The notes beneath the pieces are model-generated. The model was not told the DNA's origin, did no database searches, and was given only the letters and a program-made list of their open reading frames with translations. Source: Thermus oshimai DSM 12092 (GTDB taxonomy: Bacteria; Deinococcota; Deinococci; Deinococcales; Thermaceae). Taken from it: a stretch of 64,000 nucleotides of DNA. Position numbers and translations under genes: made by a program. The stretch lies in assembly GCF_000373145.1 (NCBI RefSeq), contig NZ_KB890619.1, positions 63,857-127,856 on the forward strand, in the 5' to 3' direction. How positions within the stretch are numbered: position 1 is the first letter of the stretch; the number at the start of each line of letters is the position of its first letter. Of this stretch, positions 42,401-49,245 are shown piece after piece.

Positions 42401-42413
42401 GCCAGGTCTTCAT
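39393..42413 (-). CDS. smc: Chromosome partition protein SMC
   Basis: A 1006-residue SMC ATPase, short as in other Thermus. The N-terminal head has Walker A GPNGSGKSN near residue 35. Two long coiled coils surround the hinge at about 420-560 (LEGVVGVVANLLEAPRGLEVALEAALG..WVLTEDEEAA). The C-terminal head has the signature LSLGEKTLGALAFLFAL and Walker B LAILDEVDAALDEAN. It compacts and segregates DNA with ScpA/B, which are not in the window. It overlaps gerM by 4 bp. Confidence 0.97.
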   Translation of the reverse strand: MKTWRLDRLVLQGFKSFAERTVLDFPDPVTGVIGPNGSGKSNLVEAIRFATGARAQELRGQELKAFLFQGGEGRPPKGFAEVRLELSRGAERLVVERRIEGERSQFRVNGRPLSAKALALHLSGTGLGRGGYAIVGQGEVGALLEAPEEVLLAHLEEAAGLRPVAEAGRATEERLKEALALLAAKEEALREKRGRLEALRGEAERARRARELALLALALKRSLLLARKEEIEAEMAEAKARLQALEGEERALEEGLRGLLERREALQKEEEALRGRLEAVRLGLKEEEGLRREQEEMKRLLKALDRPKPEEPGPPPPAPKEAPEALKARLRALREEKRRLERERALWEEAQRRHLEALARYEERLRAFEEAQREKEALKALLQEKERALGAWERAAEERRKREALLREKEAALQALRGERERLERLLASGADLQEGARRVRRLEGVVGVVANLLEAPRGLEVALEAALGPRLHWVLTEDEEAAKRAIALLKREGGRATFLPLTLLRPPPPPTPRPAPGLLGPAQALARLRVPGEAEAVLRVLFGDTLVFQDLDSALAYLRSGGRERLVTLEGEVLERSGAISGGRLKGGGEVLLLRGRVRALKEEEAQLEGEVEALKAALAQTPAPPLLELKGEVAALRARLSAPLPPRPTPPSPPPAFAGEARLKALEEELPRLEEALEGAEAHARWRLLQKAWEEWRGLQEERAKVEARLAELGARLEGYAPLREEAQRLEGALGEVRRHLALLREEEAKALTRKNALLAERERLALLLARREATLEEVERELSELPEGERIPGSSRALAQRLAQTEREREALGPVNALAEGELARLEEALAGEEKEVAEATEALLRLEAEAKAVEAQYQEELKRSFARFQEAFRGYGEALLGAKAEVRREGKGLRLFLLPQGKRVQDLRLLSLGEKTLGALAFLFALGELQGGLPLAILDEVDAALDEANLHRFARFLASGRQFILVTHQKRTMEACHALYGVTSEGGVSRVYSIRKEVAYDA

Positions 42414-42904
42414 GGCAGGCGGATGGGCTCCCTAAGGTCCAGGTGGGCGAGGCCCGGAACGGGCTCCCCTTCCGCCAGGAAGCGCACGGCCTCGTACTGG
42501 GGGAAGGTGGCGAGGAGGGTGTAGGCCAGGCTGTACACCCGGTAGGCCTCCTCCCCCACGGAAAGCCCCTTTAGGAAGTCCTTGGGCAGGTCCACCACCA
42601 GGGTCTTCCCCACGGGGAAGATGGCCTTGGGCAAGGGGGCAGAGAGGGCCTCGCTCCAGGCCTTTAGGGCCGCCTGGTGAGGGTCGGCCCCCGGGGGGAG
42701 CTCCTGGGTGAGGGTTTCCTTCCGGAAGCCCTGGGGGGGGTCTGGCCGGTGGAGGACCAGGGCCAGGGCCGTGGGCCGGGCCTCCTCCGCCGGGAGGGGG
42801 AGGGCTTTGGGGCCCTCTGGGGCTTGGCTCGCCCCGTAAAGCCAGAGGCCTAGGAGGAAGAGGATTAAACCGAAGAGATTCCAAAAAGTCAGGAACGCGC
42901 GCAT
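42410..42904 (-). CDS. gerM: Membrane-anchored GerMN-domain protein
   Basis: A 164-residue protein with an N-terminal membrane anchor (residues 5-25). A GerMN (sporulation/germination) domain at about 55-164 shows KTLVVDLPKDFLKGLSVGEEAYRVYSLAYTLL and VRFLAEGEPVPGLAHLDLREP. GerMN domains occur in cell-wall-linked proteins of non-spore-formers as well. It is followed 4 bp later by an amidase gene, which suggests peptidoglycan-related work. Confidence 0.85.
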   Translation of the reverse strand: MRAFLTFWNLFGLILFLLGLWLYGASQAPEGPKALPLPAEEARPTALALVLHRPDPPQGFRKETLTQELPPGADPHQAALKAWSEALSAPLPKAIFPVGKTLVVDLPKDFLKGLSVGEEAYRVYSLAYTLLATFPQYEAVRFLAEGEPVPGLAHLDLREPIRLP

Positions 42905-42908
42905 GGCT

Positions 42909-44048
42909 TCACTCCAAGTAGGCCCGGATGGCCTCGGCCACCGCCTGGGCCACCTGGGCCCGGGCCTCGGGGGTCTTCAGCCGCTCCAGGCCCACCTCCA
43001 GGAGGACCGCGGCCCCGCTCACCCGGGTGAGGGCGTAGGGGCCTTCCGCCCGGGCCACCACCAGGCCCCGCTTGGCGAAGGCGGCCTCGAGAGCCTGGGC
43101 CAGCCGCTCGGGGCTGCCCGCGTAGACCTTGAGGAGGCGGGCCCGGTCGGGGGGGGAGGTTGCTAGGAGCCCTTCCGCGCTCCTCGCGAGGGGTGAGGGG
43201 CGGTCCTTGGGCAGGTAGAGGGCGATCCCTGCGCCCTGGGCCGCGTGGAAGGAGACCACCACCGAGGCCCGCTCCGCCAGGGCCAGCCTTTCCCCAAGGC
43301 TCAGGGTCTGGTCCCCCGTGCGGGTGAGCTGGGCCCCGGGGAGAAGGGCCGCGGTCCTCCGGGCCAGGTCCAGGGTGAGGTCCTTTTCCCTAAGCCCCCC
43401 CGCCTCCACCCCCGCGTCCTCCCCTCCGTGCCCGGGGTCCAGGAGGACGGTGGGCTTAGGGCTTGCGCGCCCCCAGGCCAGGACCACCCGCCCCCCGCCC
43501 GGGTAGTAGACCCGGTCGGGGGGGGTGGGAAGGGGGAGGAAAAGGCCCAAGGCCTCCTGTTCCAGCCCGGGCCCTTCGCCTCTCGCCAAGAGGAAGAGAA
43601 CCCCCTCGGGGCGCACCACCGCGTTCACCTCCCGGTCAAAGCGGAAGACCCGGGGGTTTTCCCCCTCCGCCCCCAGGTAGGCCGCCCAGGGGAGGGTGAG
43701 GAAGACCCCTTCCTGGGCCCGGTACTGGAGGCCCAGGGCCTCGGCCAGGGGGCGCAAGGGCACGTAGACCTTCTCCCCCTGCCGCCAGGCGGCCCCCCTG
43801 GCCGCCGCCTCGGCCTCCTTGTCCAGCAGGGGGAAGGCCTTGTAGCGGGCCCCCAGGCCCAGGGCCACCTGGTCCTTTCCCTGCCAGAGGGCCAGGCCCA
43901 GCCCCCGGGCCAAAAGCCCCGCTTCCCCGTAGGATACCCCCCGCCCCCCCGGGTAGAGGGCCTCCCCCGTGAGGGCCCCCACCTTCAGGGGCTTGGGGGC
44001 CTGGGCCAGGGCCAACCCCAAAAGGAAAAGGACGACCCAGCTCCTCAT
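42909..44048 (-). CDS. amiC: N-acetylmuramoyl-L-alanine amidase
   Basis: A 379-residue secreted enzyme with a signal peptide (LFLLGLALAQA). Residues 20-190 hold a copper-amine-oxidase-N/AMIN-like domain. Residues 205-379 are an Amidase_3 domain: TVLLDPGHGGEDAG (zinc His and Glu), LTRTGDQTLSLGERLALA, VSFHAAQG (zinc His) and a C-terminal VLLEVGLERL (catalytic Glu). It cuts the bond between muramic acid and the stem peptide. It overlaps smpB by 4 bp. The gene symbol is by analogy. Confidence 0.92.
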   Translation of the reverse strand: MRSWVVLFLLGLALAQAPKPLKVGALTGEALYPGGRGVSYGEAGLLARGLGLALWQGKDQVALGLGARYKAFPLLDKEAEAAARGAAWRQGEKVYVPLRPLAEALGLQYRAQEGVFLTLPWAAYLGAEGENPRVFRFDREVNAVVRPEGVLFLLARGEGPGLEQEALGLFLPLPTPPDRVYYPGGGRVVLAWGRASPKPTVLLDPGHGGEDAGVEAGGLREKDLTLDLARRTAALLPGAQLTRTGDQTLSLGERLALAERASVVVSFHAAQGAGIALYLPKDRPSPLARSAEGLLATSPPDRARLLKVYAGSPERLAQALEAAFAKRGLVVARAEGPYALTRVSGAAVLLEVGLERLKTPEARAQVAQAVAEAIRAYLE

Positions 44049-44479
44049 AGCTCCTCCAGGGCGCGGCGCACGGCCATTTTCTTGTCGTCCGCCTTCTTCT
44101 CGTAGGCCTTCTTGCCCCGGGCCAGGCCCAGGAGGACCTTGGCGTAGCCCCGCTCGTTGAAGTAGATCTTCAGGGGCACCAGGGTGAGCCCTTTTTGCTC
44201 CACCTTTCCTAGGAGGCGCCGGAGTTCGTGCTTGTGGAGGAGGAGTTTCCTCCTGCGCCTGGGGTCCACGTTGGTGTAGGAGCCCTTCTCGTAAGGGGCG
44301 ATGTAGAGGTTTTCCAGGAAGAGCTCGCCGTTTTCAAAGCGGGCGAAGCTCCCCGTGAAGTCCACCTTGCCCTGGCGGAGGGACTTGACCTCCGTCCCCT
44401 TGAGGACGATCCCGGCCTCGTAGGTTTCCAGGATCTCGTAGTCGTGGCGGGCGCGACGGTTCTCCAGCGTAGGCCGCAC
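44045..44479 (-). CDS. smpB: SsrA-binding protein SmpB
   Basis: A 144-residue SmpB, the partner of tmRNA in ribosome rescue. The conserved core NRRARHDYEILETYEAGIVLKGTEVKSLR and the loop YIAPYEKGSYTNVDPRRRRKLLLH are intact, and the basic C-terminal tail KKAYEKKADDKKMAVRRALEEL is present. No tmRNA gene was seen nearby. Confidence 0.97.
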   Translation of the reverse strand: MRPTLENRRARHDYEILETYEAGIVLKGTEVKSLRQGKVDFTGSFARFENGELFLENLYIAPYEKGSYTNVDPRRRRKLLLHKHELRRLLGKVEQKGLTLVPLKIYFNERGYAKVLLGLARGKKAYEKKADDKKMAVRRALEEL

Positions 44480-44484
44480 GGGGC

Positions 44485-45201
44485 CTATCTTACCCGATAG
44501 GCCTCCTCCCGGCGGTGCCGGAGGAGGGGGTACTTGGCCCGGTAGGCCCGCTGGAACTCGAGGTCGGGGCTGAAGAGGAGCAGGCCTTCCTCTTCCCGCA
44601 CCCTAAGGAGGCGCCCATCCGGGCCCACGGCCAGGGAGGGGCTTCCCGTGTCCTCGCGGCTCGCCAGGAGGAGGTAGGCCTGGTTCTCCGCCGCCCGGGC
44701 CCGGGCGAGGACGGTCATGAGCTCCCGGTAGGCCCCGGGCCAGGCCGCCCCCACCAAAAACCCCTCCGTCCCCCCTAGGGCGTAGGCCCGGAAGAGCTCG
44801 GGGAAGTCCAGGTCGTAGCAGAGGGCGAGGCCAAACACCATGCCCGCCCGGAGGAGGACCGGCCCCTCCCCGGGGGTCACGCCCTCGTCCCCCTCCTCCC
44901 CTTCCGCCAGGTAGGGGTGGACCTTGTCGTAGGAGGGGCCTTCCGGGAAGGCCGCGAGGCGGTTCTTGCGCCTTCGGCCTTCCTCCGCCATGTACCCCGC
45001 GAGGAGGAGGAGCCCGGCCTCCGCGGCCAGCTCCTTTAGGGCCTCCTCCAACCCCAGGACCGGCGTCTTCCCGAAGAGGAGCTCGGGTAGGAGGAGGAGG
45101 GAGGCCCCCCGGGCCTGGGCCTCGAGGGCGTAGGCCCGCACGGCCCTCAAGGTAGCCCAGGGGTCCTCCCGGGGGGCGAGGTGCAAAAGGGCCAGGGTCA
45201 C
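44485..45201 (-). CDS. Carbon-nitrogen hydrolase (nitrilase superfamily)
   Basis: A 238-residue member of the nitrilase superfamily with the catalytic Glu-Lys-Cys triad: LLLPELLFG (Glu), SYDKVHPYL (Lys) and FGLALCYDLDFPELFR (Cys). The exact substrate (an amide) is unknown. The GTG start overlaps the bioY stop by 4 bp and smpB follows after 5 bp. Confidence 0.9.
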   Translation of the reverse strand: MTLALLHLAPREDPWATLRAVRAYALEAQARGASLLLLPELLFGKTPVLGLEEALKELAAEAGLLLLAGYMAEEGRRRKNRLAAFPEGPSYDKVHPYLAEGEEGDEGVTPGEGPVLLRAGMVFGLALCYDLDFPELFRAYALGGTEGFLVGAAWPGAYRELMTVLARARAAENQAYLLLASREDTGSPSLAVGPDGRLLRVREEEGLLLFSPDLEFQRAYRAKYPLLRHRREEAYRVR

Positions 45202-45806
45202 CTACGCCCCAGATAGCGCCAGGCGGAGGGGAGCAGGGCCGCGGCCAGGATGGCCTTCACCAGGTCCCCGGGGATGAAGGGGAAAAGCCCCAGGGCGAGA
45301 AGCCCGGAAAGCCCCACCGCCTTCCCCGCCCCCATAAGCCAGGCCCAAAGCCAGGGAAGGCCCACCAGGTAGAGGAGGGCGTTCCCCAGGAGCATGGCGA
45401 GGAGGGTGCCGGGGAAGCTCCGGTCCAGGCCCAGGCGCTCCACCAAGAGCCCCACCAGCCCCGCGGCCAGGGGGAAGGCCAGGAGGAAGCCCCCCGTGGG
45501 CCCCAGGATCTTGGCCAGGCCCCCCGCGCCCCCCGCGAAGACGGGCAGGCCCATGGCCCCTTCCAGGAGGTAGGCGAGAAGGGCCAGGAAGCCGAGCCGG
45601 CTCCCCAGGGCGGCCCCCACCAGGAGGATCCCCAGGGTCTGGCCGGTGATGGGCACCGGGGTGAAGGGGAGGGGGACGCTCACCTGGGCCAGGAGGGCCA
45701 CGAAGAGGCTTCCCGCCAGGACGAGGCTCAGGTCGCGTCCCAGGGTCCTCCCCGGCCAGAGGGCCTTGGCCAGGGGTAGGTAGGGCAGGGCTTGGGTTTC
45801 CTTCAT
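45198..45806 (-). CDS. bioY: Biotin transporter BioY
   Basis: A 202-residue BioY, the substrate-binding subunit of ECF biotin transporters. Family signatures are VSVPLPFTPVPITGQTLGILLVGAALGSRLG and GLPVFAGGAGGLAKILGPTGGFLLAFP. The ECF ATPases and the T subunit are not adjacent, so BioY uses shared ones or works alone. The start is ATG at 45806, with AAAGGAG upstream. It heads the operon that runs to the mazG gene at 39077. Confidence 0.94.
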   Translation of the reverse strand: MKETQALPYLPLAKALWPGRTLGRDLSLVLAGSLFVALLAQVSVPLPFTPVPITGQTLGILLVGAALGSRLGFLALLAYLLEGAMGLPVFAGGAGGLAKILGPTGGFLLAFPLAAGLVGLLVERLGLDRSFPGTLLAMLLGNALLYLVGLPWLWAWLMGAGKAVGLSGLLALGLFPFIPGDLVKAILAAALLPSAWRYLGRR

Positions 45807-45820
45807 ACCGTCTCCTTTCC

Positions 45821-45872
45821 GAACCCCTTCGGGTTCGTCAACCAAGCTATAGGTAAAGGGTTTACGGGTCAA
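45821..45872 (-). promoter_or_regulatory. bioY: bioY promoter with palindrome and leader hairpin
   Basis: On the minus strand -35 TTGACC (45867-45872) is followed 17 nt later by TAGCTT (45844-45849), inside TATAGCTT. Within the spacer is the palindrome GTAAA-CCC-TTTAC (45853-45865), similar in base content to biotin-repressor half-sites (GTAAAC..GTTTAC). A leader hairpin, GAACCC/GGGTTC, lies at 45821-45836. Regulation by biotin is inferred. Confidence 0.45.
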
Positions 45873-45876
45873 GGTG

Positions 45877-45882
45877 TAGGCT
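45877..45882 (+). promoter_or_regulatory. -10 box of the leaderless DUF1028 gene
   Basis: TAGGCT, 6 nt before the ATG at 45889. It is next to the bioY operator. Confidence 0.4.
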
Positions 45883-45888
45883 GGAGGG

Positions 45889-46758
45889 ATGGAGCCCGTC
45901 GCCACCTTTTCCCTGGTGGCCCAGGACCCCAGGACGGGGGACCTGGGCGTGGCCGTGGCCAGCAAGTTCCTGGCGGTGGGGGCGGTGGTGCCCTACGCCC
46001 GGGCCGGGGTGGGGGCGGTGGCCACCCAGTCCTACGCCAACACCACCTACGGGCCCAGGGCCCTGGCCATCCTCGAGGCCGGGGGTAGCCCCGAGGCGGT
46101 CCTCGAGGCCTTCCGCCGCACGGACCGGGACCTCCCCTTGAGGCAGTTCGGCCTGGTGGCCATGAGCGGGGAGAGCCTCACCTTCACCGGGGAGGCCTGC
46201 CACCCCTGGGCCGGAGGGCGGGCCGGACCGGGCTTCGCCGCCCAGGGGAACCTCCTGACGGGCCCCGAGGTGGTGGAGGCCATGGTGGAGACCTTCCTCC
46301 TTAAGGAAGACCTCCCCTTGCCCGAAAGGCTCGTGGAAGCCCTCCTCGCCGGGGACCGGGCGGGGGGGGACCGGCGCGGGCGCCAGTCCGCGGCCCTTTT
46401 GGTGGTGGGCGCGGGGAAGGGGTATGGGGGCTTTAGCGACCGCTACGTGGACCTGCGGGTGGACGACCACCCCGACCCCGTGCCCGAGCTCTTCCGCCTC
46501 CTTGACCTTCACCGCCTTCTCTTCTCCCGGCCCAAGGAGAAGCGCCCCTTGACCCCCGAGGAGATCCGCTGGCTCCAGGAGGCCCTAAGGCGGGCGGGCT
46601 ACTATGGGGGAGAGGCCACGGGGACTTGGGACGAGGCCACGGAGGCCGCCCTCAGGGCCTTCCTCGGGGTGGAGAACCTGGAGGAGCGCTACGCCGGGGG
46701 CCCTGAGCTGGATGAGGGGATCCTGGCCCACCTTAGGGCGCGCTTGGCCGGAGCCTGA
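45889..46758 (+). CDS. DUF1028 (Ntn-hydrolase-like) protein with C-terminal peptidoglycan-binding-like domain
   Basis: A 289-residue protein. Residues 1-200 match DUF1028: [47 protein letters not shown]. This fold is predicted to be an N-terminal-nucleophile hydrolase. Residues 220-285 look like a PG_binding_1 domain ([36 protein letters not shown]). No signal peptide is seen. The substrate is unknown. It starts at an ATG 6 nt after TAGGCT and is divergent from bioY. Confidence 0.85.
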   Translation: MEPVATFSLVAQDPRTGDLGVAVASKFLAVGAVVPYARAGVGAVATQSYANTTYGPRALAILEAGGSPEAVLEAFRRTDRDLPLRQFGLVAMSGESLTFTGEACHPWAGGRAGPGFAAQGNLLTGPEVVEAMVETFLLKEDLPLPERLVEALLAGDRAGGDRRGRQSAALLVVGAGKGYGGFSDRYVDLRVDDHPDPVPELFRLLDLHRLLFSRPKEKRPLTPEEIRWLQEALRRAGYYGGEATGTWDEATEAALRAFLGVENLEERYAGGPELDEGILAHLRARLAGA

Positions 46759-46790
46759 GCTTTCCGGCCCGCCCTCCCTGGGGTGGCCCC

Positions 46791-46821
46791 TTGCGGCGGA
46801 TGGGCTAGGGGGTTACCCTAG
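46791..46821 (+). promoter_or_regulatory. Promoter and palindrome of the sugar operon
   Basis: -35 TTGCGG (46791-46796) and -10 TACCCT (46814-46819), 17 nt apart. The -10 box lies inside CTAGGG-GGTTA-CCCTAG (46805-46821), a perfect 6-5-6 palindrome that may be an operator for a sugar-responsive repressor. No repressor gene is adjacent. Confidence 0.5.
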
Positions 46822-46896
46822 GGAAAAGGCCTATGGAAAAACCCCAGGATAAACCGGATGGACAAGGATGCCTTAGGGCTTGGAGGGGGTGGGCCC

Positions 46897-49245
46897 ATGG
46901 CTGAGCACCCCTGGCAAAGGGCCCTTCTTTCCTTGCGGTACATCGGCTCCGCGGGGGCGCGGCGGGCCCTCCTTTATGCCTTGGTGCGCGACGCCTGGAA
47001 CCGGCGCCTCCCTCCCCCTAAGGGCCCCTGGCGCCCTGTGGGACCTCCCCTGGCCATGGAGGCCCTTCCCGGCGGGGCCCGGTTCCGCTTCCCCGAGGCC
47101 GAGCTCGAGGCCCTCCTCTTCCCCTGGGGCCTCCGCCTCACCTGGAGCCCGGGCCGCCTGCCGCCTTCCTATTGGAACCCCGAGCTTTCCCCCATAGAGC
47201 CCCTAAGGGAAGAGCGGGAGGGGCGCTTCGCCTTGGAGGCCCAGGGGGTGCGACTGGAGGTGGGGCCGGAGGGCCTCCGTTTCCTCAGGGCGGGGCGGGT
47301 TTTCCGGCGCGAGGCCCTGCCCGAGAGGCGGAAGGAGGCCTGGCGGCACCGGGTGGCCTTGGCCCCGGGGGAGAGGCTTTATGGCCTGGGCTCCGTGGCG
47401 GCCCCTTTGGACCGGAGGGGGCGGGCCTACCGCCTCTGGAACCGGGATGTGGGGGGAAGCTATGGCCCCGAGGAGGGTCCCCTTTACCTCACCATCCCTG
47501 TCCTTCTCTCTCAGGGGCCTGAGGGCGGGCACCTGGTCTTCTACGAGAACCCCCACGAGGCCCTGGTGGACCTCTCCCAACCGGAGGAGGCCCTCTGGAC
47601 CTTTATGGGGGGCGCCCTCCGCTACCACCTCTTCCCCGGGGACCCAAAGGAGGCCCTCTCGGCCTACACCGCCCTTGTGGGCCGGCCCCCCTTGCCCCCG
47701 CGGTTCGCCCTGGGGTTCCACTACGCCCGCTGGGGGCTTTCCACCGAGGAGGAGGTGAGGGAGGTGGCCGAGGGGTTTTTGGCCCGGGGCCTGCCCCTTT
47801 CTGCCCTGCACCTGGACATCGACTACATGGAGGGCCACCGGGTCTTCACCGTGGACCGGGACCGCTTTCCCCATCTGGAGGAGCTTGTTGCCGACCTCCG
47901 GGCCAAGGGGGTGCGTACGGTGCTCATCCTGGACCCCGGGGTGAAGGCGGAAAAGGGGTTTCCCCCTTACGAGGAGGGCCTTAGGGAGGGGGTGTTCTGC
48001 ACCCTACCTGGGGGGGCGCTTCTCAAGGCCCCCGTTTGGCCGGGGTGGTGCGCCTTTCCCGACTTCACCCACCCCAGGGCCCGGGCCTGGTGGGGGCGGT
48101 GGGTCCAAACACTTTGGCGCCTGGGGGTGGGGGGGTTCTGGCTGGACATGAACGAGCCCGCGGCCTTCGCCGCCTGGGGGGATCCCACCTTCCCCCTTCC
48201 CACGCGGCACGCCCTCGAGGGGGAGGAGGGGGACCACCGCCTGGCCCATAACCTCTACGGCCTTCTCATGGCCCGGGCCACCTACGAGGCCCTGAAGGGG
48301 GAAACGGCGCGGCCTTTCCTCTTTTCCCGTTCGGGCTGGGCCGGGCTTGCCCGCTACGCCTGGAACTGGACGGGGGATGTGGAGAGCTCCTGGCCCGCCC
48401 TGAGGCGCACGGTGGGCATCGTGCTCGGGCTTGGACTTTCCGGGGTGCCCTACACGGGTTCGGACATCGGGGGTTTCAGCGGCCACCCCTCTTCCGAACT
48501 CTTCCTGCGCTGGTTCCAGGTGGGTGCTTTCATGCCCTTCTTCCGCGTCCACTCCGCCATCACCACCCCCAGGCGGGAACCCTGGCGTTTTGGCGAACCG
48601 GTGCTCTCGGTGGTCCGGCGTTTTTTGGAACTGCGCCAGGCCCTTTTACCCTACCTCTACACCCTCGCCTGGGAGGCCTCCCAGACCGGCCTGCCCCCCG
48701 TCCGGCCCCTCTTCTTCCTGGACCCCAGCGCGGAGGCCGAGGACGCCTTCCTCCTGGGGGAGGCCCTCCTGGTGGCCCCGGTGCTGGAGGAGGGGGTGAG
48801 GGGGCGCTCCGTGCCCCTGCCTCGCGGGCCCTGGTACGAGTTCTGGACGGACCGCCTCCTGGAAGGCCCGGGGGAGGTCCAGGCTGAAGCCCCCTTGGAC
48901 AGGATTCCCCTTTTCGTTTGGGGCGGCGCCGCCCTGCCCCTGTTGGAGGGGGAGGGCCTCACCCTGCACCTTTACCCCGACCGAGAAGGCCGGGCCGAGG
49001 GCCTCCTCTACTGGGACGAGGGGGAAGGGGAGGGGCCTTTCCGGCTGGACCGGTTTCGCCTGGAAGGGGGTCGCCTGCTCTGGGCAGAGGAAGGGGCCTA
49101 CCCCTGGCCCTGGGAGGGGCTTGGGGTCCGGCTTCACGGGAAAGAGCTTCTCGGCGCCTGGGTGGAGGGGCGCTGGTACGGGGCGAGGGAGGGGCGGCTT
49201 CGCCTTCCTCCTTTTCGGGAGGCCCGGTTGGAGGTGAAGGGATGA
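46897..49245 (+). CDS. Glycoside hydrolase family 31 (alpha-glucosidase-like)
   Basis: A 782-residue GH31 enzyme. An N-terminal beta-sandwich (residues 1-240) precedes a TIM barrel with LPLSALHLDIDYMEGHRVF near 300, the nucleophile D417 in FWLDMNEPAAF and the acid/base D494 in WTGDVESSW, followed by C-terminal beta domains. GH31 enzymes release alpha-linked glucose or xylose; the exact linkage cannot be read. No signal peptide is seen, so it acts inside the cell on imported sugars. I chose ATG at 46897 (GGAGGGGG upstream); an ATG at 46858 is possible. Codon use is a little less GC-biased than average. Confidence 0.9.
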   Translation: MAEHPWQRALLSLRYIGSAGARRALLYALVRDAWNRRLPPPKGPWRPVGPPLAMEALPGGARFRFPEAELEALLFPWGLRLTWSPGRLPPSYWNPELSPIEPLREEREGRFALEAQGVRLEVGPEGLRFLRAGRVFRREALPERRKEAWRHRVALAPGERLYGLGSVAAPLDRRGRAYRLWNRDVGGSYGPEEGPLYLTIPVLLSQGPEGGHLVFYENPHEALVDLSQPEEALWTFMGGALRYHLFPGDPKEALSAYTALVGRPPLPPRFALGFHYARWGLSTEEEVREVAEGFLARGLPLSALHLDIDYMEGHRVFTVDRDRFPHLEELVADLRAKGVRTVLILDPGVKAEKGFPPYEEGLREGVFCTLPGGALLKAPVWPGWCAFPDFTHPRARAWWGRWVQTLWRLGVGGFWLDMNEPAAFAAWGDPTFPLPTRHALEGEEGDHRLAHNLYGLLMARATYEALKGETARPFLFSRSGWAGLARYAWNWTGDVESSWPALRRTVGIVLGLGLSGVPYTGSDIGGFSGHPSSELFLRWFQVGAFMPFFRVHSAITTPRREPWRFGEPVLSVVRRFLELRQALLPYLYTLAWEASQTGLPPVRPLFFLDPSAEAEDAFLLGEALLVAPVLEEGVRGRSVPLPRGPWYEFWTDRLLEGPGEVQAEAPLDRIPLFVWGGAALPLLEGEGLTLHLYPDREGRAEGLLYWDEGEGEGPFRLDRFRLEGGRLLWAEEGAYPWPWEGLGVRLHGKELLGAWVEGRWYGAREGRLRLPPFREARLEVKG

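Noticed and set aside
48918..49241. N-terminal extension of the GH2 frame upstream of 49242
   Set aside because: The upstream part overlaps GH31 in another frame and is low-complexity. The ATG at 49242 has a strong ribosome site and a 4-bp overlap with GH31.
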